A stretch of DNA of 64,000 nt from Balneolaceae bacterium (GCA_017640605.1 JAEPQH010000008.1:83932-147931), one strand, 5' to 3'. Shown: positions 18,253 through 28,089, numbered from the stretch's first letter. A program made the numbers and translations. Notes: generated from the sequence alone by a model not told the origin.

Positions 18253-19668
18253 ATGTTCAAATTTATTTTCATAAAAGAACTACGTGATATCATCCAAAGT
18301 AGCAGGTTTACCATCAGCTTTGCGGTATGTTCTGTGCTTATCATTCTTGCTTTTGTGATGGGAGCCCAAAATTATCTATCAAGTAAAGCTCAATATGATG
18401 CGGCCATTCAGGAAAACCGAAATCAAATTGCTGCTCATACCGAATGGATGATGGTAGAACACTCCATAACTTTACCGCCCCAGCCGCTGATGACTTTAGT
18501 TACCGGTGTTTCGAACGACATTGGCAGAAATATCGCAATGAGTGGGCGTGGTGAGCTTCGCGCTGAAAATACCCGCTTCAATGACGAACCCATTTTTGCG
18601 GTATTCCGCTTTATGGATCTCGAATTTATTTTTGGGATTGTATTATCGCTGTTCGCAAAAATTTTTGCCTATGATGCTATCAATGGGGAAAAAAATCGGG
18701 GAACGCTAAAACTATGTTTTGCCAATCCGCTTTCTCGGGCAAATTTTATTGCCGGTAAATTAGTAGGCTCGTTTGTAGGGTTAAGTGTGGCTTTACTCAT
18801 TCCTATTTTAATCGGATGTGCATTGTTGCCGGTGTTGGGAGTTCAACTAACCACCGACGAATGGCTTAAACTGAGCTTAATTCTCATCGCAGGAATCCTT
18901 TATTTCGGGGTGTTTTTGGCCATAACAATTGCAATTTCTGCATCTACGGTAAAGCCTTCAAATGCTTTTTTAATTGGCCTGGTGGTTTGGATTTTTGCAG
19001 TGCTCATTATTCCAAGAACATCAGTTCTCATTTCGGGCAGAATTGTAGATGTGCCAAATATTGATGAAATCACCGCCCAGAAAAACCGGTACAGAACTCA
19101 ATTATTCGACGAAGACCGCCCTAAAATGTCGAACTTTCAATTGCCTGAGGGTACAGAGATTGAAAATGCAATGACCGCCTTTCAATCCTTTATGAGTGAT
19201 TTAGCCTCTGCTCGCCAAGAAAAAATCGATGTATTTAATGCCCGTTTGAATGAAGAGTATTCGAATAAAAAACGAGCACAAGAACAACTCGCATTGTCAT
19301 TGTCGCGAATATCTCCAACATCTGTATTCACCTTAGTAACCACGCAATTAGCGGGCACATCCTTAAATCTGCAACACAATTTTATGGATGAAGCTTATAC
19401 CTATCAAAACGCTTATGCTGACTTCATGCAGGAAAAAACAGGCTCGAACAGAAGCAGTGGTTTTAGAATGATTATGATTACAACCGGTGGCGATGAAGAG
19501 GAACCTGAGCCCCTCGATCCGGATGAACTCCCTCAATTCATATTTAGCGGTCAAAGTTTTAGTGAAGCCGCACAAGCCGGGATGATCGATCTAAGTCTGC
19601 TCATTTTATTTAATCTGATCTTTTTTGGAGGTGCGTTTCGTGCATTTCTGAACTACGATCTTCGATAA
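18253..19668 (+). CDS. ABC-2 permease, DUF3526 family (copy 1)
   Basis: 471 residues with an N-terminal helix (~20-42), a ~100-residue extracytoplasmic loop, then five or more helices (~125-270), a second large soluble region (~275-440) and a final helix ending in 'NYDLR'. The motif 'FAYDAINGEKNRGTLKLCFANPLSRANFIAGKLVG' is the conserved ABC-2/DUF3526 segment. It is a paralogue of the next gene, with the same start ('KELRDIIQSSRFT') and end. The two presumably form a heterodimer with the ATPase. Confidence 0.9.
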   Translation: MFKFIFIKELRDIIQSSRFTISFAVCSVLIILAFVMGAQNYLSSKAQYDAAIQENRNQIAAHTEWMMVEHSITLPPQPLMTLVTGVSNDIGRNIAMSGRGELRAENTRFNDEPIFAVFRFMDLEFIFGIVLSLFAKIFAYDAINGEKNRGTLKLCFANPLSRANFIAGKLVGSFVGLSVALLIPILIGCALLPVLGVQLTTDEWLKLSLILIAGILYFGVFLAITIAISASTVKPSNAFLIGLVVWIFAVLIIPRTSVLISGRIVDVPNIDEITAQKNRYRTQLFDEDRPKMSNFQLPEGTEIENAMTAFQSFMSDLASARQEKIDVFNARLNEEYSNKKRAQEQLALSLSRISPTSVFTLVTTQLAGTSLNLQHNFMDEAYTYQNAYADFMQEKTGSNRSSGFRMIMITTGGDEEEPEPLDPDELPQFIFSGQSFSEAAQAGMIDLSLLILFNLIFFGGAFRAFLNYDLR

Positions 19669-19706
19669 TTCTCCCCAAGAATCTTAACTAGACCTCAGGT
19701 TATACC

Positions 19707-21173
19707 ATGTTTTCTTTATTACTTCAAAAAGAGCTGAAGAACATCATCACCAGCCCGAAATTTACAGCCACTTTTTTGGTGTGCTCACTGCTAATTCTTA
19801 TCAGTGTTTTTATCGGCATAAATGAATACGAAAATGCTGTTGCTCAATATCAAGCCAACCAAGAGATTGCACGACAAAATATTGCCGAAGCCACCAGCTG
19901 GGGACGCGTTCGAAATTTATTGCATCGCGAACCAAATCCGGTACAGATTTTTGTTTCCGGAGTTCATTTTGATGTGGGCCGACTCAGTAACATCTCTGAT
20001 TATAACGATGTTAAATTAGTTCGAAGTCCTTACAGCGATGAAACTTTATTCGCTATTTTCAGAGTCATCGATTTTGCATTTATCGTTCAAATTGTACTCT
20101 CACTTTTTGCCATATTATTTACTTACGATGCCATCAACGGAGAAAGAGAACAAGGCACACTAAAACTGGCATTCGCAAATTCCATATCCAGAGCGAAGTA
20201 TTTGATCGCAAAATTTAGCGGCATCTGGCTGGGCTTAATCGTGCCACTACTGATCCCAATTCTATTGGGAATGTTGATGCTCATCGCTTTCAAAGTTCCA
20301 CTGGCGTCAACAGATTGGCTATCGATTATAAGTTTGGTTGGTTTGTCGGTGCTATACATCAGTTTATTCATTGTTATCGGGATATTGGTTTCAGCAATCA
20401 CTCGGTCTTCCTCGCTTTCCTTTTTACTGCTTCTGGTAATCTGGATCAGTGGCGTATTGATAGTGCCACGTTTGGGAGTGATGGCAGCCGGACAAATTGT
20501 ACAGGTTGAAAGTGTAGCACAAATTGAAGCCAAACAGGAAGCTTTTCAAAAAGCGCGTTGGGACGATTATTCCGCTGAATTAACCGAAGTTTGGCAGGAA
20601 AGAGAAGCTCAAATGGAGGGTATGAGTGACGAAGAGCGAACTGCTTATCGAGATGAAATGGAATGGACGTGGCTGGAAGAAGATGATGCTTCACGTAAGC
20701 AGGTTCAATCGGATATTATCACCAATAACCGACGATTACTCGAAGAATCGCAAAACCGAAAAAAACTGCAAGAACAGCTCGCTTTTAACATTGCTCGTAT
20801 CTCTCCGGTAGCTTCATTTCAATTGGCGGCCATGAAATTAGCAGGAACCGATGTAGGGTTAAAAAATCGCTATGAAACTTCGATGCGTTTATACAAAGAT
20901 GACTTCAGCGAATACATTCAGCAAAAAGAAGCCGAAGAAGGTGGACATGGCGGTTTTAATATTTCCATCGATTCAGAGCAAGGTGTTCAAATTGATTTTG
21001 GCCGAAACGATCAAACTTTAGATACCAGTGAAATGCCACAATACCAATCGCCCGAACTTAGGTTGCAAGATACAGTTGGAGCGGCATTATTTGATTTCGG
21101 TTTCCTTGGAGTTTGCATAGTGCTAGGCTTTGGTGGAAGTGTCCTCGCATTTATGAGGTATGATTTGAGATGA
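19707..21173 (+). CDS. ABC-2 permease, DUF3526 family (copy 2)
   Basis: 488 residues, same topology as copy 1: helix ~22-42, loop, helices ~125-275, long charged soluble segment (~275-440, with EEDDASRKQVQSD), last helix ending in 'RYDLR'. Conserved segment 'FTYDAINGEREQGTLKLAFANSISRAKYLIAKFSG'. It follows copy 1 by 38 bp and completes the operon. The tandem copies point to gene duplication and heterodimer formation. The large soluble loops suggest a bulky or protein substrate, which is inference. Confidence 0.9.
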   Translation: MFSLLLQKELKNIITSPKFTATFLVCSLLILISVFIGINEYENAVAQYQANQEIARQNIAEATSWGRVRNLLHREPNPVQIFVSGVHFDVGRLSNISDYNDVKLVRSPYSDETLFAIFRVIDFAFIVQIVLSLFAILFTYDAINGEREQGTLKLAFANSISRAKYLIAKFSGIWLGLIVPLLIPILLGMLMLIAFKVPLASTDWLSIISLVGLSVLYISLFIVIGILVSAITRSSSLSFLLLLVIWISGVLIVPRLGVMAAGQIVQVESVAQIEAKQEAFQKARWDDYSAELTEVWQEREAQMEGMSDEERTAYRDEMEWTWLEEDDASRKQVQSDIITNNRRLLEESQNRKKLQEQLAFNIARISPVASFQLAAMKLAGTDVGLKNRYETSMRLYKDDFSEYIQQKEAEEGGHGGFNISIDSEQGVQIDFGRNDQTLDTSEMPQYQSPELRLQDTVGAALFDFGFLGVCIVLGFGGSVLAFMRYDLR

Positions 21174-21229
21174 ACATTAAATACTCGAATTAAATTAATT
21201 TCTAATCTGAAGCCACATTGAATAACAAA

Positions 21230-21261
21230 AAGCCCATCTTCACTTCCATAAAGATGGGCTT
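21230..21261 (-). terminator. Rho-independent terminator of the GAF operon
   Basis: 11-bp perfect stem (AAGCCCATCTT / AAGATGGGCTT) with a 10-base loop. On the minus strand it is followed by TTTGTTATT, so it serves the GAF-protein gene; it may also stop the ABC operon. Confidence 0.8.
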
Positions 21262-21293
21262 AACCTAGAATTAAATGTAAGAAATTGGAAATG

Positions 21294-21821
21294 TTATACG
21301 TCTCTTCCGGCTCTTCGCTCTATCCGTAAAACGGCTTCATTTGCAAGCTCTCTAAGATCGTTAAGATCTTCTTCACTAAATGATCTTTCCTCGGGTCCTA
21401 CCACACAAAAGGAACCAATAGTTTGTCCCTTTGAGGTGATCATAGGGATACCGGCGTAGCATCGGATGCCTTCATTTTCTACTAAAGGAGAATCCTTTAC
21501 CAGGTCATTCTCGAGTGCATTTTCAACAACAAATGGTTTGTTTTCTTTAACGGCGTACTGGCAAAACGACCATTCCACATCCGTTCCCAACGATTCGCTC
21601 ATCCAGCCTTCATCAATACCAAATTTTGAGGCCCAGAATTGTGCTTCATCCAAAACAAGGCTAACTAATCCTATGGGTAGGTTAAATCGCTCAGCAGCTT
21701 TTTGGGTTACATCGTCCAATACATTTTTAACTTCTTCAGAAAATAAATCTAACGCTACGATTTCCTGTAATCTTTCAGGGTCTTTGATTACGTCTTTTAC
21801 TTGTGATTGAGTAATATTCAT
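21294..21821 (-). CDS. GAF-domain protein
   Basis: Start chosen at ATG 21821 (MNITQSQVKDVIKDPERLQEI), preceded by an A-rich GAGAT; a longer frame from 21869 overlaps the upstream gene by 29 bp. The 175-residue product is a single GAF domain (~30-170: 'AAERFNLPIGLVSLVLDEAQFWASKFGIDEGW', 'FCQYAVKENKPFVVENALENDLVKDSPLV', 'GIRCYAGIPMITSKGQTIGSFCVVG'), like the GAF modules of sensor kinases and adenylate cyclases, but with no output domain. It probably signals through a partner, perhaps the 103-residue protein encoded just upstream. Confidence 0.88.
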   Translation of the reverse strand: MNITQSQVKDVIKDPERLQEIVALDLFSEEVKNVLDDVTQKAAERFNLPIGLVSLVLDEAQFWASKFGIDEGWMSESLGTDVEWSFCQYAVKENKPFVVENALENDLVKDSPLVENEGIRCYAGIPMITSKGQTIGSFCVVGPEERSFSEEDLNDLRELANEAVLRIERRAGRDV

Positions 21822-21840
21822 AGTGATCTCTTCTTTTTTA

Positions 21841-22152
21841 TTATGCAGATTTCTTTGTGATTCCTTCATACGATCGAATTTTGATCAATAATGAAGTGGC
21901 CGGCACACTTGCTAGTGTATTTTTGCTTGATATGGCCTGTAATACATTTTTTAATTCCATCAAATTTTGAGGCGCTTTTGTAAGTCTGCATGCAGTACAT
22001 GCTTGCATCCATGCTTCCTTTGCCTGTGCTTCTCCAATTATCTTCACAATGGCATTGTATGCATCTTTTGCAGTAGGTGGTGAAATATTATACATCGATG
22101 AATCAATATTTAGGTTATCGGTGGATTTGTTTATTCCATTATCGACGAACAT
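21841..22152 (-). CDS. Small hypothetical protein paired with the GAF protein
   Basis: 103 residues, no signal peptide, not recognised. It is mostly helical, with a central CxxC in 'WMQACTACRLTKAPQNLMELKNVLQ' that could bind a metal or be redox active (inference). It lies 19 bp upstream of the GAF start on the same strand, so the pair is probably cotranscribed and ends at the terminator at 21230-21261. Confidence 0.6.
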   Translation of the reverse strand: MFVDNGINKSTDNLNIDSSMYNISPPTAKDAYNAIVKIIGEAQAKEAWMQACTACRLTKAPQNLMELKNVLQAISSKNTLASVPATSLLIKIRSYEGITKKSA

Positions 22153-22337
22153 AGTTTTTCATTAAGTTAAATTTTATTAACTGTTTATAGCGATTTTTTG
22201 CCAAATTAAAGCGCAAATCTGCCAATATCTCCCAACCTTTGAGAAACATTGGAAACTATTAGCTTTTTGCCACGAGTTTAATAGATGTGCTACGAGATTG
22301 AGTGCTCTTCCTTTGCCAAGGTTTTGAACGTTTTAAA

Positions 22338-23729
22338 TCACGTTTTCAGGATGAATCCCCGTTTTGTAAGCATTGAGGTGATGATCATTGCCAGCGTAGT
22401 ATAGATTAAGCCTTTGAGCAGTCCTGTCCATTCGTTGGCGTTCAAATAATTGATCCAATCATGTATATCCAATAACCCGAATACGGGAAATAAAAAGAGT
22501 GCGGGCAGAACATAGGCAACCATTGGGTTTTGCCCAGAATCAATCAGCCAGCTTAAGTTTTTAGTGGGTACAACTTTCAGCAAATCCATACAAAAAAGAA
22601 GCAGCGAGCCGGAGAGTCCGGCGGTTATGAATAAATAACTGATGGTGGTTGGATCTTTCTTCACTCCACCTTCAAAAGGCTCCATTAACATTCCGATAAT
22701 TAACAGTGCGGCAGATAGAATTGTGATCTCTCTTTCGGTATGATTTACTTTTTTGATTGTAAATAAGGCAATTATCAGTACACTTTGAATGACAATTGTC
22801 TCAAATCCCCATCGGGCAAAAAGTCCGATTAAGCTCATAACTACGATCAGAAAAACAATGGAAAGGCTAAGCACCGATTTACTTTTCGATTCAGATTTTA
22901 AGTGATCATTTCTTTTTTCTACGGATGACTGAAGCCAATCACCAACTATACTTCCTGCCAAAACAATAATCAGATATTCCAGGAAACTAACTCGAAAAAG
23001 CCAGCTAATTGCATCGAAGGTCCAAAGCTCGTTGGTCCATGCATCCGGAATAGTTGCTCCAAGTTTCAATCCTAAAACACCTATAATAATTAACACTCTA
23101 TGGAGAGCATTGTCTTTGGTGATTATCCAAGCTAAAGCACCAAAAAAAGCGACATTCGCAAGAACTAAAATGATGATATCGCTTCGGTATAAACTGAACT
23201 CGAAATTGGATTTGCTAACATGGAGTATGGCAAGAAAGAGAAGGCTCCCCATCAGAAAACTATACTGCCCGGCTATTTTTGTTTTGAAAAATTTCTGATA
23301 GCCGCCAAATGCTCCCAACAATAGGATAAAACCGAGCAGTGAAAGCCCCCAATCAATCGTTGATGGTGAAGAGGATAAATTATACGGTTTTATATGTTGC
23401 AGATAGATCGCAAAGTAGACAAGAAGAAAAAATCGAATACAAATTTTCTGAATAATTGGTCTGTTTCCAGCCGAATGATTTAGCCGTTTTAGTAGCGAAA
23501 ATGGAAATGCAATCCCCATGGTAAACAAGAACATAGGAAACACAAGATCAACCCATGTTAAACCGGGTATATCCGGATTAAACGCATGAGTTGGTGGTGG
23601 AAGTTGTGCATGATACATCCACGCCGGCATCACTCCACCAAAAGCAATATAACCGGAGAGTATCATGCCTAAAATAGCTATAGCTCGTAGTAGATCTACA
23701 GATATGAATCTTTGCGGTTTATCACTCAT
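22338..23729 (-). CDS. DUF5009 / heparan-alpha-glucosaminide N-acetyltransferase-like membrane protein
   Basis: 463 residues with about 10-12 membrane helices. The start 'RFISVDLLRAIAILGMIL' and 'LTWVDLVFPMFLFTMGIAFPFSLLKRL' are the conserved N-terminal blocks of DUF5009/HGSNAT-like acyltransferases of Bacteroidota, in which a membrane His or Asn passes an acetyl group from cytosolic acetyl-CoA to an outside sugar. The 'SGQNPMVAYVLPALFLFPVF' block near the C-terminus also fits. The exact acceptor is unknown. It lies 40 bp downstream of the propeller lipoprotein on the same strand. Confidence 0.85.
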   Translation of the reverse strand: MSDKPQRFISVDLLRAIAILGMILSGYIAFGGVMPAWMYHAQLPPPTHAFNPDIPGLTWVDLVFPMFLFTMGIAFPFSLLKRLNHSAGNRPIIQKICIRFFLLVYFAIYLQHIKPYNLSSSPSTIDWGLSLLGFILLLGAFGGYQKFFKTKIAGQYSFLMGSLLFLAILHVSKSNFEFSLYRSDIIILVLANVAFFGALAWIITKDNALHRVLIIIGVLGLKLGATIPDAWTNELWTFDAISWLFRVSFLEYLIIVLAGSIVGDWLQSSVEKRNDHLKSESKSKSVLSLSIVFLIVVMSLIGLFARWGFETIVIQSVLIIALFTIKKVNHTEREITILSAALLIIGMLMEPFEGGVKKDPTTISYLFITAGLSGSLLLFCMDLLKVVPTKNLSWLIDSGQNPMVAYVLPALFLFPVFGLLDIHDWINYLNANEWTGLLKGLIYTTLAMIITSMLTKRGFILKT

Positions 23730-23769
23730 AGTTCATTTCCTTCTTGTAGATATTCATCTTTTTCCACTA

Positions 23770-24900
23770 CTACCATGCTACATAGAATCGAATAATTTCT
23801 TCGGCGTAGGTTCGAGGATTAAACTTTTTGGCATACAATTGATCATCACGAACAGCCAAAAGTTCGAAATCGCGAGAGAGTTCAAAATTGCCTTTTAATT
23901 GACCATCAGCATTAAGTACATACCACGTGTAATTCTCCAGATTTTGAGTAATAGTCGCCACCCAATGGCGGTTGTTTTTATCAATAAAATAATGTGCAAC
24001 TGCCGGCCAGGTGTTGGGAGCGTTATCCCCGCGAATAGCTCTTCGAACATCAGTTTCTGTGTACATATCAATAGCATCAGATTTGTTGAGTCTTCGTTTC
24101 TCAAAAGGATAATGCCACGCTTCCAGATAATTGCCGTCACGATCAAATTTACTAACCAAAAAGTCTTCCGTAAATAACGTGTATAAGTTTCCGGCTGAAT
24201 CCGTTTGTAAGAGTGTTTCCCTCTCATATGGCATCATCATAATAGTGATGCCTTCGGATCCTTGTTCTACAAAAAGCTTTTTATTGGGATAAGTAAGAAG
24301 TTGTTCTGAATAGTTTTCAGCATTGTTATCAGTGCGATAGTAATATAGTTGTCGATCGGTTGGAGAATTGACTTGCTGAAATCCTACCAAAAATTCGTTT
24401 TCTGATACTACCTGTGCTGAATATGGATTCAATTGCAATGAATCTCTGTTCAAACCTTGGCTTGAAAAAGTAACTGTAGATCTGAATTCAAATTCATTGG
24501 TGTGATACAAATTCATAGCAACTCGTTCTTCATCAAAACCAAATACCAAATCGCCTTCTACTTCTATTTCTCCCAGTTTATAAAACTCGCCGGCTCTTCC
24601 TCCGGATCTACCCATCGTAGCAATTGGAAGCCCAAAAGAATCAACTACATGAATTTTATTTTTGAAGACATCAGAGAAATAAACATTTCCTTGCTCATCG
24701 GTTGCAATGTCTCCGATTTTGGTAACTTCAGCATTCTGAGAACCTCTGAATGTATCATCTTGAGTTAAGCTAATTTCAGTTACATCTGAAATATCGAAAT
24801 TTCGAACATTCGGGAGTTTCGAATCATTTTTTGAAGTCGTTTGCGTACATCCAATCAACCCTGCAAATAGAATTAAGAATAAGAGCTTGCGAATAATCAT
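23770..24900 (-). CDS. 6-bladed beta-propeller lipoprotein (NHL/BF3886-like)
   Basis: Start chosen at ATG 24900, which gives a lipoprotein signal with lipobox Cys (MIIRKLLFLILFAGLIGCTQ); ATG 24927 would add nine residues ahead of it. About 376 residues. The blades include 'KIGDIATDEQGNVYFSDVFKNKIHVVDSFGLPIATMGRSGGRAGEF', typical of the 6-bladed propeller lipoproteins abundant in Bacteroidota. These are surface-exposed and usually of unknown ligand. It is followed by the DUF5009 gene. Confidence 0.82.
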   Translation of the reverse strand: MIIRKLLFLILFAGLIGCTQTTSKNDSKLPNVRNFDISDVTEISLTQDDTFRGSQNAEVTKIGDIATDEQGNVYFSDVFKNKIHVVDSFGLPIATMGRSGGRAGEFYKLGEIEVEGDLVFGFDEERVAMNLYHTNEFEFRSTVTFSSQGLNRDSLQLNPYSAQVVSENEFLVGFQQVNSPTDRQLYYYRTDNNAENYSEQLLTYPNKKLFVEQGSEGITIMMMPYERETLLQTDSAGNLYTLFTEDFLVSKFDRDGNYLEAWHYPFEKRRLNKSDAIDMYTETDVRRAIRGDNAPNTWPAVAHYFIDKNNRHWVATITQNLENYTWYVLNADGQLKGNFELSRDFELLAVRDDQLYAKKFNPRTYAEEIIRFYVAW

Positions 24901-24941
24901 CTGTGAATCTAAGAAGAATTTGCGCAATTGATAGATACAAA

Positions 24942-24972
24942 AAACGGAGAGGATGTAATGTCCCCTCCGTTT
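24942..24972 (-). terminator. Terminator after the CoA-transferase gene
   Basis: Stem AAACGGAGAGG / CCCTCCGTTT with a ~10-base loop, followed on the minus strand by TTTTTTGTATC. It lies 22 bp after the stop of the CoA-transferase. Confidence 0.8.
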
Positions 24973-24994
24973 ATAACCTATAACTAATCAAAAA

Positions 24995-26266
24995 TTATAC
25001 TTTGAATCGCTCGAACACCGCTTTGTCTAGTTCTTCGCGGTGATCGGGATGCGCAATTTCTACCATTGCTTTCGCACGCTGACTTAAATTTTTACCGTAT
25101 AAACTGGCAATTCCATACTCGGTTACAATGTAGTTTACGTGAGCTCGTGTTGTAACCACGCCGGCCCCTTGTTTTAGAAACGGCACAATTCTGCTGATGC
25201 CTTTATTGGTTTGAGATGGCAGTGCTATAATTGGTTTCCCGCCTTTCGATTTTGCAGCTCCGCGAATAAAATCCATTTGTCCGCCTACACCACTGTAATG
25301 ATAGGTACCAATGGAATCAGCACAAACCTGTCCGGTAATGTCAATTTCTACAGCACTGTTAATGGCCGTTACTTTCGGATTTTGTTTAATCACTTTTGTG
25401 CTGTTCACATACTCGATATCGAGCATAGCAATGGAAGGATTGTCGTCGATGTACTCGTACACTCTTTTTGATCCCATCACAAATCCCGAAACTACTTTAC
25501 CTGGGAATTTTACTTTTTTCCGTCCGTTTATTACTCCTTTTTCAACCAGGTCAATCACACCATCGGCAAACATTTCGGTGTGAATTCCAAGATCTTTATG
25601 ATTCACCAAACTCTTGAGTACTGCATTAGGAATGGCTCCAATTCCCATTTGTAGTGTGGCGCCATCTTCCACTAACTCGGTACAAAAGCGCCCAATCCGC
25701 ATTTCAATATCATTTGGTTCGGGTAGAATTTGCTCCGGAAGAGGATCGTTATTTTCAACCATCACATCTATATCATTCACATGAATGAAACCTGCACCGT
25801 GTGTACGCGGCATATTGGGATTGATTTGGGCTATCACAAACTTCGCCGTTTCCGCAGCTGGAAGTGCTCCAACCACAGAAACACCCATCGAGCAATATCC
25901 GTGTTTATCAGGAGGTGAAAGGTTTAAGAGTGCAACATCGATGGGCAATATTCCTTTCCGCATTAATCCGGGCACATCACTTAGAAAAACCGGTATATAA
26001 TCTGCTCTGCCTTCGTTTACAGCCTTTCGCATATTTGCCCCAACGAAAAACACATTAGCCCGAAAATTTTCGGCATACTCGGGTTTTGCGTACAGTGCTT
26101 CGCCCTCGGTATGAATATGAACTACTTCTACATTTCGCAATTCCGATGCACGCCCTACCATGGCCTCTATTAACTTGAATGGCACGGCATTTACACCATG
26201 AATAAACACTCTGTCGTTCGACTTGATGAGTTTTACAGCTTCTTCTGCTGATTTGTATACGCCCAT
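24995..26266 (-). CDS. Acetyl-CoA hydrolase / 4-hydroxybutyrate CoA-transferase family protein
   Basis: 423 residues, the usual size for Cat1/Cat2-type (family I-like) CoA-transferases. N-terminal half: 'SNDRVFIHGVNAVPFKLIEAMVGRA', 'IDVALLNLSPPDKHGYCSMGVSV'. C-terminal half: 'YHYSGVGGQMDFIRGAAKSKGGKPIIALPS' and 'VTEYGIASLYGKNLSQRAKAMVEIAHPDHREEL', all diagnostic. It moves CoA between acetyl-CoA and a short carboxylic acid, or hydrolyses acetyl-CoA. The exact acid cannot be told. It is a single gene between two terminators. Confidence 0.9.
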   Translation of the reverse strand: MGVYKSAEEAVKLIKSNDRVFIHGVNAVPFKLIEAMVGRASELRNVEVVHIHTEGEALYAKPEYAENFRANVFFVGANMRKAVNEGRADYIPVFLSDVPGLMRKGILPIDVALLNLSPPDKHGYCSMGVSVVGALPAAETAKFVIAQINPNMPRTHGAGFIHVNDIDVMVENNDPLPEQILPEPNDIEMRIGRFCTELVEDGATLQMGIGAIPNAVLKSLVNHKDLGIHTEMFADGVIDLVEKGVINGRKKVKFPGKVVSGFVMGSKRVYEYIDDNPSIAMLDIEYVNSTKVIKQNPKVTAINSAVEIDITGQVCADSIGTYHYSGVGGQMDFIRGAAKSKGGKPIIALPSQTNKGISRIVPFLKQGAGVVTTRAHVNYIVTEYGIASLYGKNLSQRAKAMVEIAHPDHREELDKAVFERFKV

Positions 26267-26334
26267 TTCTAACGCTCCATTAATTATTTGTTTCGGGCAA
26301 AGAATATCGAAGAAATGTGAACTTCTTATAAATA

Positions 26335-26365
26335 AAAAAGCGATTCCGCCAGAAATCGCTTTTTA
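26335..26365 (-). terminator. Terminator after the large lipoprotein gene
   Basis: Stem AAGCGATT / AATCGCTT extended by A and T runs on both sides, so it can work in both directions. It serves the lipoprotein gene that ends at 26395. Confidence 0.8.
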
Positions 26366-26394
26366 TTTTTTTGATTATTAATGGTCAGTCTAGG

Positions 26395-28089
26395 TTAGTT
26401 TGACAGCGCTACATTCCATACTTCGTCGTATCCGAATCGCGATTGTTCTGCAGTCAACTCCTGCATGGTTTTTTTGATCAAATTGATGATCATATTTTTT
26501 TGCCCGATTCTATTTAACGCATTCAGATCCGTAAACTCATCCCTCGAGAACGGCACACCTGGGCCTTCAAAACTTCCCTGCATCCATGTATTCGCCATCC
26601 CGTCGAAAGCTTGGGTTTGTCCTGTTATTTGAAAGCTCACTAAAGGCAATAACACAATTTTGTCATCGCTGTTTGCAGCAACCCGATAATCAATCGAAAT
26701 ATTCAACAGAGCGTCCAAGTCCATATCTCGTAGTAGTGATGGCATCGGTGCGGCGTCTGCAATCATTGCGGTACTTCGATCGGAGAGAATTTCGCCTAAC
26801 GATGTAGCAACCAATCGTTTAGTATCTCTGAAATTCTTCTTGATATATACTTTAGTGTTCTCGTCTTCGGGCTCATAGAATTCGTTATAAATCGGGTTCG
26901 ATGTAATTGCATCCACATCTACAACACTTGCCCCAAAATCACTTTCAAGCGTTTGAACTAAGTCAGCGTACATGTTTTCCATAAATTGATTCCAATATCG
27001 GTCATCCAATTGTGGAAATTCGAAAGTTGTGGTTGTGGTAGTTGTTGTAATTACCCGATAAGAACCATAATCCGTTTCACTTTCACTAGTTTCTGTTTCT
27101 TGCTCGAACAACGTACCATTTATGGAGAGCGAGGCTAATCCAATTCTATTTATCTGTGTATTTAAAGGCCGTGCATACCATGCATTTGAACTGTACGCGT
27201 TGTACGAAAACTTTCCATTGGCTTCCTCCACACTTCCTTTTATGCGGATGTAGGCTCTACCTTCAACGTCACCTTCTAAGGTAACCGGTTGCGTATCGAA
27301 GGCTGTTGAAGTTCTCTTGAAGTAAGTAAACGGTTGATTAGCGTTTTCTCTGTTATCTTCAACAATTGAAACTTGTAGGTGATTCTCCCCGGTTGCCCAA
27401 TTTGTGACATCTTTACCCGTTGGGCCGCCACCTGCAATATGTTTATGAAGGAAAGCATTCGCCGGAACCGTAATTTTATTATCAATTAAAGTGGATTGAA
27501 AGTATGCAAATCCTTTAACTCCAACGGCTTTTGTAATTAAAGCGATTCGTACTCGCTTGCCACGCGCAGCTTCGTTGAAATCGAGCTCCAGTTCCAGCTC
27601 TTCGTTCATGTTAATGGTTGCATTCTCACGCATTCCATTAATACTTCGAATGGATACCGATGGAGCAGCAGAAATCGTGAATTCAGTAACATCACCATCT
27701 ACATTTTCTAACCGAACGGTTTTTGGGGATGTATCTCCTTCATCAAATTTTGCCATGTAAACGCCACCACCATAACCGGGCGCTTCTTTTCCATCTACAG
27801 TAACCGTTCCATCCAGATTAATAAAACCAACGCTGCCATCGGGCTTTAAAAGTTGTACACCAACCAGCGTTTGTCCTTCCTGCCAATCTGCCCCTGATCC
27901 GAGAGTAATCCCCGTTTCCGGCGAATACATATTTGATTGATACAATCCTAAGGCAGCGATTTGACCAAAATCCTTTTCTTTTTTGGTCATTAGTTTCATG
28001 GCAACTTCACCCATTTTTGTTTGGATAGTAGCACAGGAACTAAAAAGTATTAACACACTCAGTAAGCCAACGTATTTTTTCATCATCAT
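26395..28089 (-). CDS. Large hypothetical lipoprotein
   Basis: 564 residues. Lipoprotein signal with lipobox Cys (VLILFSSCATIQ, Cys ~19). I do not recognise the family. There is a beta-rich middle (~75-330) with immunoglobulin-like features ('NMNEELELELDFNEAARGKRVRIALI'), a Thr run at ~350-360 (TTTTTTTTFEF) and a C-terminal part ('YWNQFMENMYADLVQTLESDFGASVVDVDAI' and 'RDTKRLVATSLGEILSDRS') that recalls CsgG/lipoprotein assembly folds only loosely. It stands alone, with its own terminator. Confidence 0.7.
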   Translation of the reverse strand: MMMKKYVGLLSVLILFSSCATIQTKMGEVAMKLMTKKEKDFGQIAALGLYQSNMYSPETGITLGSGADWQEGQTLVGVQLLKPDGSVGFINLDGTVTVDGKEAPGYGGGVYMAKFDEGDTSPKTVRLENVDGDVTEFTISAAPSVSIRSINGMRENATINMNEELELELDFNEAARGKRVRIALITKAVGVKGFAYFQSTLIDNKITVPANAFLHKHIAGGGPTGKDVTNWATGENHLQVSIVEDNRENANQPFTYFKRTSTAFDTQPVTLEGDVEGRAYIRIKGSVEEANGKFSYNAYSSNAWYARPLNTQINRIGLASLSINGTLFEQETETSESETDYGSYRVITTTTTTTTFEFPQLDDRYWNQFMENMYADLVQTLESDFGASVVDVDAITSNPIYNEFYEPEDENTKVYIKKNFRDTKRLVATSLGEILSDRSTAMIADAAPMPSLLRDMDLDALLNISIDYRVAANSDDKIVLLPLVSFQITGQTQAFDGMANTWMQGSFEGPGVPFSRDEFTDLNALNRIGQKNMIINLIKKTMQELTAEQSRFGYDEVWNVALSN

